Positions 54,826 to 64,000 of a stretch of DNA of 64,000 bases are shown here, piece after piece (the stretch's first letter is position 1; each line of letters opens with the position of its first letter). Below the pieces are notes generated by a model. It saw only the letters and a program-made list of their open reading frames with translations. It did not search any database and was not told the DNA's origin. The stretch comes from Paramoeba atlantica (taxonomy: Eukaryota; Discosea): the NCBI GenBank assembly GCA_977017575.1, contig CDRNVI010000074.1:59753-123752 (forward strand), given 5' to 3'. A program made the position numbers and the translations under genes.

Positions 54826-57441
54826 ATGAAACCATGTCGTCGTAAGCACAAGCGAGGAGGCAGAAGCCGGAAACGTCGAAAAGAGCGAGCTACCTTCTAC
54901 GGCCGACAACGAAAGAGTCGTCGAAGGAATACAAACAATAGAGCTCCCATAAAATCCAAAAGTCCGCGTACCGATGATCCCGCGACTACCGAAACTGAGA
55001 AAATATCACAGACCCCTGACAAGATTACGAGGCAAAGCAGAATCACCGTACACAAACGGCAAGCGCCAGCCAAAAAGAATGCACTTAAGAAAACATCGAT
55101 CCGTCGTAAAAAAGGAAGAAAAGGTACTAGTCGAGCCGCCAGCCGACCAAGGAAAAAGAGTCGACCTCGAGGATTCACCGCCGGAACATATAACGTGAGG
55201 ACATGGAATGCAAAGCAACGTGACCCACAGGGAACCTGGATGGAGGGAGCTATATCAACCATTCGTATGGCGTCAATCGCTGGAATCGACCTCCTAGCCG
55301 TCCAGGAGTGCCGAATACCAGGAGTCGACAAAGTCGAAATCCCAGTTCAAAAAGGTGAAACATGGACGCTCATACACAGCGGTTGCAAGACTGGGAAACT
55401 CCAGAGAGGAGTTGGTTTCTTACTTAGTCCTAAGGCAAGTAAGGCGCTGATAAGCTTTGAAGGCGTATCAGATAGAATATTAACTGCAAGCTTTAAAATT
55501 GCCAACACCCGCAACATGTATGCAATCTCCGCATATGCGCCCACTGAAGATTCCCTATCCTGCGAAAAGAACGGTTTCTACGCAGATCTGGAGGACGCCA
55601 TGGCCAATAGACCCAACCAAGAAATTCCCCACATTTTCGGGGACTTCAACGCAGTAATAAAGAGCACCCCGCTACTGTTTCCCAACGTCGGATCAAACGC
55701 AACAGGAATCAAGACAAGTGACAACGGCCGCAGATTGGCCGAATTCTCAAAGATACATAGACTCATTTTGTCTAACACCTCACTGGAGCAGTCAAACGAA
55801 AATAGTCTCGGAGACCAAGCTTGGACCTGGAGACACCCTGCAGGGCTGACTCAGAACCAAATAGACTATATCTTAATACCTCTACATGTTCTAGGAGAAA
55901 ACACAACAGTAATTTCGGAATTACCGTATGAGAGTGACCATCGCATAGTGTGTACAACACTGAGCTATCGACCGTCAACAAAGAAAAAGAACTCCCGCAC
56001 TATAAATTGCATTGAACCACTGCGCGCAAACCCCTCAAAGCAGCAATTGTACCAGGAGCTAATGGGCGTAAAATTACAGCATCACTCACTGAGTGAGGAT
56101 ATAGAATCAGAATGGAGTGACCTAAAAATCGCTCTCTTAGAAACATCCAAGCAAGCATGCGCTAACACTTGTATCCAAACCAACCTCCCATGGATGAATG
56201 ACGAACTCTTACGAAAGATAGCAGAAAAACAAGACTCTCTATTGCGATACAAGTCGCATCATTCAACTTCTAAGGAAAAAGAGAAGGCACACCTTAATTA
56301 TCGCTGCAAACGTCGAATAGCCTTTCGTTCTTTCAGGTTAGCAAAGCGTACCTACTTCGCCCAAAAGGTAAAGCAGATTGAGACTGTCAGGGCTGAGGGA
56401 AATCACCACAAGCTATTTAAACTAACAAAAGAATTGACAAAACTAACCTACCCACCAAATAACGATAAACCTGCAATTCGAAACAAAGATGAAATGGTCT
56501 CTGACCCAGAGGCCAAAGCGCAAGCACTGGCCACTTCCTTTTCTAGGATATTTAACACACCAAACCCCCTATTTAATTTATCCAGAGTACAACAAGACCT
56601 AGAAGAACTAAAGTACCCTGCCATAGAGGACGATGTCCTTCGCATGGAAAAAGAAGAAAATAGTTATCCTCCAAACGAACTGGAAGTAGAACGCGCACTG
56701 TCTACACTAAAAAATAGGAAAGCACAAGGCCCAGACGGAATTTTCCCCGAACATCTCAAATATGCAGGAAAAGCCGCAATTATTTGGATGACATGGATAT
56801 TGAAACTTTGCTGGCAAAACTCCAAGGTTCCCAAAGAGTGGACGCACTCCCACATCATACCAATCTACAAAGGCGCAGCAAAAGGCAAAGCCTGCGATCC
56901 CGGATCCTACCGCCCAATTTCAATAATGAGCCCTGCAGCGAAAGCCCTATCTGGCATACTCACACATCGTATTGCAGCGCGCGTCGATGCTAGACTTCTA
57001 GAAGCCCAAAATGGCTTCCGACATAATAGAGGTATAGACGATGCGATCTTCATACTCAGAAGAATCACGGAGGAAGTCAGGAGACACAAATCACCGTTAT
57101 ATCTTGCCTACCTGGATCTCGAGAAGGCTTATGATACCTTACCACGAGAGGCAGTCTGGGCCACCCTTCAGAGTTTGAAAATTGAAGGACCATTATTGGA
57201 ACTAATTCGCGCACTATATAACACAACAACTGCAAGCGTCATGTTAAACGACGGCACGAAGAGTGAAAGCTTCGAAATACCTGGCGGCTTAAAACAAGGC
57301 TGTCCAATGAGCTGCCTGCTATTCAAGGGTTATGATCATACGCTCGTGGCGCAGAGATGCGTCTCTCTGTGTGACGGCCGATACCATCGGCGCATGACCC
57401 GCATACGACGGGTGTCACACAGAGAGTGGAGTGCGAGGTAG
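54826..57441 (+). CDS. LINE B copy 2, endonuclease and first half of reverse transcriptase
   Basis: The predicted protein is identical to that of copy 1: basic N terminus, APE endonuclease, and reverse transcriptase to motif B, ended by the inserted repeat. Confidence 0.92.
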   Translation: MKPCRRKHKRGGRSRKRRKERATFYGRQRKSRRRNTNNRAPIKSKSPRTDDPATTETEKISQTPDKITRQSRITVHKRQAPAKKNALKKTSIRRKKGRKGTSRAASRPRKKSRPRGFTAGTYNVRTWNAKQRDPQGTWMEGAISTIRMASIAGIDLLAVQECRIPGVDKVEIPVQKGETWTLIHSGCKTGKLQRGVGFLLSPKASKALISFEGVSDRILTASFKIANTRNMYAISAYAPTEDSLSCEKNGFYADLEDAMANRPNQEIPHIFGDFNAVIKSTPLLFPNVGSNATGIKTSDNGRRLAEFSKIHRLILSNTSLEQSNENSLGDQAWTWRHPAGLTQNQIDYILIPLHVLGENTTVISELPYESDHRIVCTTLSYRPSTKKKNSRTINCIEPLRANPSKQQLYQELMGVKLQHHSLSEDIESEWSDLKIALLETSKQACANTCIQTNLPWMNDELLRKIAEKQDSLLRYKSHHSTSKEKEKAHLNYRCKRRIAFRSFRLAKRTYFAQKVKQIETVRAEGNHHKLFKLTKELTKLTYPPNNDKPAIRNKDEMVSDPEAKAQALATSFSRIFNTPNPLFNLSRVQQDLEELKYPAIEDDVLRMEKEENSYPPNELEVERALSTLKNRKAQGPDGIFPEHLKYAGKAAIIWMTWILKLCWQNSKVPKEWTHSHIIPIYKGAAKGKACDPGSYRPISIMSPAAKALSGILTHRIAARVDARLLEAQNGFRHNRGIDDAIFILRRITEEVRRHKSPLYLAYLDLEKAYDTLPREAVWATLQSLKIEGPLLELIRALYNTTTASVMLNDGTKSESFEIPGGLKQGCPMSCLLFKGYDHTLVAQRCVSLCDGRYHRRMTRIRRVSHREWSAR

Positions 57442-57922
57442 GAGACGAGACGCCCATCGGTCATGCTACAGCACGTATAGCCATGGTTCATGCTGCAACA
57501 CGATCAAGCCGTGGGTTCATGCTGTCAGATGGTCTATCGTGGATCATGATGCATCATGGGGAGGTCCGTTACCGCCGCACTCGCTACAGCATGTAGGGAG
57601 AGAGGGGTGCAAGTTCGCATCCCCTATACACTCATACAACGTGTCCTCCCGCTGTAGCACGCCCAGTGGTCCTCAAGGGAGGCCACCATGGCGCATAGCT
57701 CCCGGGAGAAGAAAGCACGAGAAGGAGAGAGCCGGGGAGGGAAGAAAGCTCACTCGAAGAGAGCGAGCCGGGGAGGGGTGAAGAGTGCGAAGTGCGTCCC
57801 CTACTTCCGCGACAAAGAGGGACAGTTTCAGCTAGCCGTCAGCCGGAAACGGGCATTTAAAAGTAAGAATACGCCCGTTTCCGGGAAAAGAAAGGAAGGG
57901 CTAGCAAAATGTACCAACAAGG
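57329..57922 (+). repeat. 594-base structured repeat inserted in LINE B copy 2
   Basis: Same insert and same CAAGG duplication (57324-57328 and 57918-57922) as in copy 1. Confidence 0.85.
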
Positions 57923-58974
57923 TACAGAAAACAACATTTGATGCTGTACTCCGGAAAGCACTACAGATTAAAACTGCAGGCATCCGTGTCGAATGGAGGA
58001 TCCCAAAAGGAAGAGCTCAACGAGGCGATAAAGTAACCGGTACAGATGTTTTCGGACTCATAGCGTATGCGGATGACCTTGTTCTTTGGTCGGACGAACA
58101 AACGGAACTGCAAAATACCTTAAACGCAGTAGTAGGGGTTATGAACCGATGGGGAATAAGGATAAACACAAGGAAAACTAAAACACAGGTAATTCAACCT
58201 TGCAAAGCAGAAAAGTATTACACATCCGAGATAAAAGCACAAGAAGAAACTATTGAACAAGTACGGAACTTCTCATACCTTGGAACAGTCATCAGTGAAG
58301 ATGCTTCATTGGAAGAAGAAATAGAAAACAGAATAAGAAGAGCTTGCGCAGGTATGAGAAAATTTAGAGACTTGTGGAAAGACAAGGCTATCACAAGGAA
58401 AACGAAAAGACTCATCCTGGAAGTCTGTATAGTACCAATTCTACTATATGCGAGCTCAACGTGGGCGCTTACACCAACCCAGCATCTGAAACTCAACCGC
58501 GCCTATATAAGATACATCAAAACATCTTTCGGCATACCATGGGTCAAGAACGACAATAGCGCCTACAATGATAAACAGCACCAAGAATCTGCGAAGGATG
58601 CAATAAGATATACCTCCCAGAAGGAATGCCTATCGATCGCAGGAATGGACCCACTCCAGCCACAAATAGATGCCCGAAGTTTACTGTTTGCTGGACACGT
58701 CGCAAGAATGGGTCCAGATAGATTCCCGAACAGAGTGTTATTCGGCAAATATCGATCAACTCAAAATAGAGGAAATACATATAAACGAAGCCTGCCATGC
58801 TATAGTAGAAGCCTTGTAGCTGCACTGGAAAGAGTTGGGATAACAACAGATTGCTCATGGAAACTGAAAGCCCAGAATAAAAAAAGTTGGATAAAGATAA
58901 TAGATGAATATAGAAAGAGCACGAAAACCCAAACGTTAAACAAAGGTAATAAAAAATCATTCTCAAGGAACTAA
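57688..58974 (+). CDS. LINE B copy 2, second half of reverse transcriptase and C terminus
   Basis: Motif C (AYADD), thumb and the complete C-terminal region up to the stop are in one frame, and this frame is the same as that of 54826-57441. Apart from the stop codons inside the insert, the whole LINE B frame is therefore intact in this copy. It represents the undeleted form of the family. Confidence 0.88.
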   Translation: MAHSSREKKAREGESRGGKKAHSKRASRGGVKSAKCVPYFRDKEGQFQLAVSRKRAFKSKNTPVSGKRKEGLAKCTNKVQKTTFDAVLRKALQIKTAGIRVEWRIPKGRAQRGDKVTGTDVFGLIAYADDLVLWSDEQTELQNTLNAVVGVMNRWGIRINTRKTKTQVIQPCKAEKYYTSEIKAQEETIEQVRNFSYLGTVISEDASLEEEIENRIRRACAGMRKFRDLWKDKAITRKTKRLILEVCIVPILLYASSTWALTPTQHLKLNRAYIRYIKTSFGIPWVKNDNSAYNDKQHQESAKDAIRYTSQKECLSIAGMDPLQPQIDARSLLFAGHVARMGPDRFPNRVLFGKYRSTQNRGNTYKRSLPCYSRSLVAALERVGITTDCSWKLKAQNKKSWIKIIDEYRKSTKTQTLNKGNKKSFSRN

Positions 58975-59529
58975 AACTGTGTGAACGCTAGACCCTGTAA
59001 TGGATAGGCCTGAAATGCACCCTGAAGATGAGCCCCTAAGGGGAACTTCATACCGCTTTTCGGGTTGGGTACCGCTCATCTGCGGCTTGCAACTGACCCA
59101 TTAAAACGGGGTTAGGGTCAGAATTCGGAGAGATAGGAGCTCTTTGAAGCCGAAGTTTAGCCCGTTGAAGCTGAGGAGCCAAGGCCACTCGGGGGTATAA
59201 CACCCTAGAAGACTTGGTCCATTGAAGCTGAGGAGTCTAAACTGTTGAAGCTGAGACTCAACGCTCCCGAACTATGCCAGCAAGCAGTAGTGGGCGGCTA
59301 CTCCGGGGGAGGCCACTCTCGGTCCTGCGGAACATACTTATGTAGTCCTTGGATTTGCATGCTGTCCTTGGATTTGAATGTCTCAACCTGAAAGGGTTAA
59401 GATAGTTCAGCGGACAAGGTGGATGAAAATCCACCTTTGAGTGATAGCCTCCCCCAAAGCTACCTCGGCTTACTCCGGGGAGGCAACATCCCCAATGGGA
59501 TAGAAAGCCTAACAACATTCACATTCAAC
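58975..59529 (+). other. LINE B copy 2 3' UTR
   Basis: Same sequence as the copy 1 3' UTR, with the same hairpin at about 59,417-59,434. Confidence 0.6.
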
Positions 59530-59541
59530 ATATGCATGAAC

Positions 59542-59979
<438 letters not shown>

Positions 59980-60055
59980 TACGGAACGTAAAAAATAGGT
60001 AGCCTCAATTGTGGTCCCGGTGAGGCCCCGGAGTTGCGAGAAGCCTCCATACCCC

Positions 60056-60133
60056 ACAACTACCACCTTCCCCCCCTATTTAGCGGGGGTCGCGCAAGCG
60101 ACCCCTGATAAATGGGGGGAAGGTGGTAGTTGT
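60056..60133. repeat. 78-base hairpin, unit 4
   Basis: Identical to the unit 2 copy. Confidence 0.85.
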
Positions 60134-60452
60134 TTTGGGGGAAATGAGAGGCCGAACGCACGGAGGGGCCGGCCGGGCCATTGAGTCACGTCAAAGTGTG
60201 ACGCTGAGTTCGTGGGAAGCAATTTGCGAAGCCCTAGGTGATGCTCAGTTGTATTGGGCGACACCGAGACAAACCACGGAAATCCCAGATACGACAAGGT
60301 CTAGATATCATAAAGAGAGAAAAAACCGGAGCTGTAGACGCGAAAAAGAATGACAGAGATATAACAATGCGATATGCGACCGATGAGTTGAGTCGATGCG
60401 TGTGCTGACTCTACCTTCCACCGTCATTCACAGAAAATTAACAAAAAATGTA

Positions 60453-60622
60453 TTATGACAGATAAGGGTGCAGTATGACAGATAAGGGTGCGGCTTATAT
60501 GACAGATAAGGGTGCAGTATGACAGATAAGGGTGCATTATGACAGATAAGGGTGCAGTATGACAGATAAGGGTGCATTATGACAGATAAGGGTGCGAGTT
60601 TCTATGACAGATAAGGGTGCGG
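60453..60622 (+). repeat. Minisatellite, unit 4
   Basis: About eight copies, with the same order of spacers as in unit 3. Confidence 0.92.
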
Positions 60623-61226
60623 GTGCCCCGGCTTCGAATACGCGGAACGCTTCTGACCACACCTTTGTCTGCGGGGGAAAACCTCCGAATGCGTGGGTCG
60701 ATCAGTAAACGGAAATCTTCCTTAGATGGGAGCTTACGTGTGTTAGGCTATCTGTTCGATACACCGCAGCAGCAAGGTGACACCTCTCGATGCCAGAGGA
60801 TTCCGCTTCCTTGGTATGCAGACGTTACATCCATCCCACCACCTGCTCCAGTAGCGTGGCACCGCACTTCCTGACGGGGAGTATGGGGATGTAAAGGCAC
60901 CTATGCCATATCGATACTCCACAGAGTATCGACCGTTCAGCGACCAGGCACTTTCCTCCAAGTTTCCCTGCTTTCTCAGGGGAGGCGACATCATTGAACA
61001 AGGGTAACCGCCTGTTTTACATACATTCATACATACAAAGGCATCTATGCGCCCTGTATTATAAAGCCGTACGTAAAAATCACAGCGTCCCGAGGACTCA
61101 ATGCCGATTCGAAACGCAACTAGGCCCTTGAGGTGAGAGAGGCAAAGACGACACTGAAGAAAATCTCGTGAAACGTCGTGAAAGGTCGTCGAAACCTCAC
61201 CACCTGATTCCTCTTGCATTTAAAAA

Positions 61227-61344
61227 GAGTACAACACTCAGGGTTCCCGAGCGATCGCTCACCTCAGTACTAACTGAGCCTGACGATGCTTAACTTCACA
61301 AAGCGAACGGGATGTGGTGTTTTCACCGTAGTATGGTCGTACCC
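61227..61344 (-). rRNA. 5S rRNA, unit 4
   Basis: Same as units 1-3 except one substitution (plus-strand GACGATGC for GACGGTGC). Confidence 0.95.
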
Positions 61345-61483
61345 GGCGTAACTTGTGAAATCCCCACTATGAAAGAAATATTTTCCACGACAATCTGCCT
61401 CATCCTGAGTGTCCCACAGAGGCGCTACTCACCATGTTTACGCTATCGCAGTGGCTTCCGGGGTTTTTATCATTCGAAAAGGT

Positions 61484-61641
61484 CACACGGGCTGAGGATC
61501 GAACCTCCGTGCAAGTGTTTTGACATTCAGCACATGGCTACAGTTTGCCACGTGTTGCGAAAATTGACGGGGCGGGAATCGAACCAGGAGTTTGGTTCGT
61601 CAGTCTCAGAAAAGCACGCCCTGCCACTAGACAAGTTTCCA
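61484..61641 (-). other. Two tRNA-like Pol III motifs, unit 4
   Basis: Same as in unit 2. Confidence 0.45.
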
Positions 61642-61733
61642 GGTTGCATTTTGGGCTAAGACTCGTGGAACAACAAGTTCATCAGTTTGACAAAAGCGAA
61701 CAATGAGCTCTGGTGGTTGGTAAAGCCCTTGTT

Positions 61734-61890
61734 AACTTTAACGATAAAGATACAGTTTCTGTACCTTGTTGGTATGAGAAGCTTCGAACTCTAAGTTCGC
61801 TTGAAGGCCCCGGTTCCCGAGAAGGGAACTGGGGCTTATTTGCGTTACAATAACTCTGTCACCAGGCAGTCTGACTCGCAAAATCGGACT
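61734..61890 (+). ncRNA. Spliced-leader RNA, unit 4
   Basis: Identical to the unit 2 gene (exon 61734-61771). No LINE is present in this unit. Confidence 0.93.
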
Positions 61891-62108
61891 CCACCGATAA
61901 ATAGGCAGGATGGCATGTTCATTAACGTCTGAAAATCTGCGGCACCGCAATTTAAATCTGCACCCATCCTAACACATCACACAATATATCAACCAATCTT
62001 CTCGGTCATCCGCAATCCCGGTCAATGCCTCCTACAAAGATCTCAACGACACCTATAATCAGGCCAGCAATCGTGGAAAATTTGTGCAAATCCAATATAT
62101 GCATGAAC

Positions 62109-62424
62109 ACCCTCACGGGTGGACCTTGTTTATCATACGCTCATTGGCGCAGAGATATTCCCCTTAATGCGACGGTCGATATCATCGGCACATGATCCGC
62201 CCACAACGGATGTCGCACCAAGGGGCATTTGGAACGATAACACGAGGCAGAGTCACGCACAGCGGTACTCAAGGGGAAGTCTCAAGGGAAAAAAGCTCAC
62301 TCAAAGAGTGAGCCGGGGAGGGGTAATGGGAAGCGCGTCCCCTGCTTCACCGAAGAAAGAGGGGCAGTTTCGCCCTTACTGCCGGCCGGCAACGGGCATG
62401 TAACAGTAAGACTCTTCCCGGTGC

Positions 62425-62426
<2 letters not shown>
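62109..62426 (+). repeat. Short structured repeat, unit 4
   Basis: Same as the unit 1 copy, at an empty LINE B target site. Confidence 0.7.

Positions 62427-62481
<55 letters not shown>
62427..62481. repeat. (AG)n microsatellite, unit 4, about 55 bases
   Basis: Pure AG tract, the shortest of the four. Confidence 0.98.
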
Positions 62482-62486
<5 letters not shown>

Positions 62487-62562
62487 TACGGAACGTAAAA
62501 AATAGGTAGCCTCAATTGTGGTCCCGGTGAGGCCCCGGAGTTGCGAGAAGCCTCCATACCCC

Positions 62563-62640
62563 ACAACTACCACCTTCCCCCCCTATTTAGCGGGGGTCGC
62601 GCAAGCGACCTCTGATAAATGGGGGGAAGGTGGTAGTTGT
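62563..62640. repeat. 78-base hairpin, unit 5
   Basis: As in unit 2, with one change in the inner stem (GCGACCTC), which makes a G:T pair. Confidence 0.85.
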
Positions 62641-62959
62641 TTTGGGGGAAATGAGAGGCCGAACGCACGGAGGGGCCGGCCGGGCCATTGAGTCACGTCA
62701 AAGTGTGACGCTGAGTTCGTGGGAAGCAATTTGCGAAGCCCTAGGTGATGCTCAGTTGTATTGGGCGACACCGAGACAAACCACGGAAATCCCAGATACG
62801 ACAAGGTCTAGATATCATAAAGAGAGAAAAAACCGGAGCTGTAGACGCGAAAAAGAATGACAGAGATATAACAATGCGATATGCGACCGATGAGTTGAGT
62901 CGATGCGTGTGCTGACTCTACCTTCCACCGTCATTCACAGAAAATTAACAAAAAATGTA

Positions 62960-63148
62960 TTATGACAGATAAGGGTGCAGTATGACAGATAAGGGTGCGG
63001 CTTATATGACAGATAAGGGTGCAGTATGACAGATAAGGGTGCATTATGACAGATAAGGGTGCAGTATGACAGATAAGGGTGCAGTATGACAGATAAGGGT
63101 GCAGTATGACAGATAAGGGTGCGAGTTTCTATGACAGATAAGGGTGCG
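62960..63148 (+). repeat. Minisatellite, unit 5
   Basis: About eight to nine copies. The later spacers are all AGTA rather than alternating AGTA/ATTA, so this unit has had its own turnover. Confidence 0.92.
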
Positions 63149-63758
63149 GGTGCCCCGGCTTCGAATACGCGGAACGCTTCTGACCACACCTTTGTCTGCG
63201 GGGAAAACCTCCGAATGCGTTGTGGGTCGATCAGTAAACGGAAAATCTTCCTTAGATGGGAGCTTACGTGTGTTAGGCTATCTGTTCGATACACCGCAGC
63301 AGCAAGGTGACACCTCTCGATGCCAGAGGATTCCGCTTCCTTGGTTTGCAGACGTTACATCCATCCCACCACCTGCTCCAGTAGCGTGGCACCGCACTTC
63401 CTGACGGGGAGTATGGGGATGTAAAGGCACCTATGCCATATCGATACTCCACAGAGTATCGACCGTTCAGCGACCAGGCACTTTTCCTCCAAGTTTCCCT
63501 GCTTTCTCAGGGGAGGCGACATCATTGAACAAGGGTAACCGCCTGTTTTACATACATTCATACATACAAAAGGCATCTATGCGCCCTGTATTATAAAGCC
63601 GTACGTAAAAATCACAGCGTCCCGAGGACTCAATGCCGATTCGAAACGCAACTAGGCCCTTGAGGTGAGAGAGGCAAAGACGACACTGAAGAAAATCTCG
63701 TGAAACGTCGTGAAAGGTCGTCGAAACCTCACCACCTGATTCCTCTTGCATTTAAAAA

Positions 63759-63872
63759 GAGTACAACACTCAGGGTCCCGAGCGATCGCTCACCTCAGTA
63801 CTAACTGAGCCTGACGATGCTTACTTCACAAAGCGAACGGGATGTGGTGTTTCACCGTAGTATGGTCGTACC
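63759..63872 (-). rRNA. 5S rRNA, unit 5, with four single-base losses
   Basis: Only 114 bases. Four homopolymer runs are each one base shorter than in the other copies (plus strand: GGTCCC, TTACTT, GTTTCA, TACCGG). Together with similar changes nearby this looks like poor consensus at a sequence end, or a pseudogene. Confidence 0.8.
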
Positions 63873-64000
63873 GGCGTAACTTGTGAAATCCCCACTATGA
63901 AAGAAATATTTTCCACGACAATCTGCCTCATCCTGAGTGTCCCACAGAGGCGCTACTCACCATGTTACGCTATCGCAGTGGCTTCCGGGGTTTTTATCAT

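Larger units (their letters stand above)
54797..59529 (+). mobile_element. LINE B, copy 2, in unit 3 of the SL array
   Basis: 4733 bases, with the same target site and the same duplication (54785-54796 and 59530-59541) as copy 1. It has the same 5' CTTGTTG start and the same 594-base insertion, and no 34-base deletion. Shared insertion point and shared nested insert show that copies 1 and 2 arose by duplication of a whole array unit, not by two transpositions. Confidence 0.92.

Overview
The window is nuclear DNA from a flagellate of the phylum Euglenozoa, most likely from the diplonemid/kinetoplastid side. The key evidence is a tandem array (about 42,650 to the window end) that carries spliced-leader (SL) RNA genes and 5S rRNA genes on opposite strands. 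The SL exon contains the core CAGTTTCTGTAC and is followed by the donor GTATGAGAAGC, as in trypanosome SL RNA. SL-driven trans-splicing fits the rest of the window: every convincing host gene is intronless, all lie on the + strand, and most have a pyrimidine-rich tract ending in AG just before the start codon. The segment AACGAT...TACAG resembles diplonemid leaders as I remember them, so the exact placement is inference.

Region 1 to 38,200 is the host gene cluster. In order it holds the 3' end of an unrecognised gene, a DEAD-box helicase, an otubain-type deubiquitinase, MSH4 (meiotic MutS homologue), the large subunit of replication protein A (with an N-terminal zinc knuckle), a leucine-rich-repeat protein, a small unknown protein, a very large ATR/Mec1 kinase, a membrane-anchored beta-lactamase-like protein that has lost its active-site lysine, and an RBX1-type RING protein. 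MSH4, RPA1 and ATR all act on single-stranded or recombining DNA. Their shared strand fits a polycistronic cluster, but no functional link is proven.

Mobile DNA separates these genes. LINE A (5,178-11,281) has zinc fingers, a 2A-like NPGP motif, a nine-copy 146-bp tandem array, a reverse transcriptase and a restriction-like endonuclease. There are also an inverted internal fragment of LINE A, a pogo-like DDE element and a second remnant, two Tc1/mariner elements, and a 5'-truncated LINE C (40.4-42.36 kb) with a different restriction-like endonuclease. Short repeats and several perfect palindromes lie between 38.2 and 40.3 kb. I saw no LTR element, Polinton or other virus-like element.

Region 42,650-64,000 is the SL/5S array, with five units of about 2.5-2.7 kb. 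Each complete unit holds a long hairpin, a 17-21 bp minisatellite, a 5S gene (-), two B-box-containing tRNA-like motifs (-), an SL RNA gene (+), a short structured repeat and an (AG)n tract. Units 2 and 3 also carry an RTE-like LINE B of about 4.7 kb, inserted at the same base with a 12-bp target duplication. It was therefore probably inserted once and then copied with its unit. The 5' end of LINE B begins with the last bases of the SL exon, and LINE A has the first half of the SL exon near its 5' end. Both suggest retrotransposition from trans-spliced, SL-capped mRNA. The last 1 kb of the window has many one-base homopolymer changes and may be of lower consensus quality.
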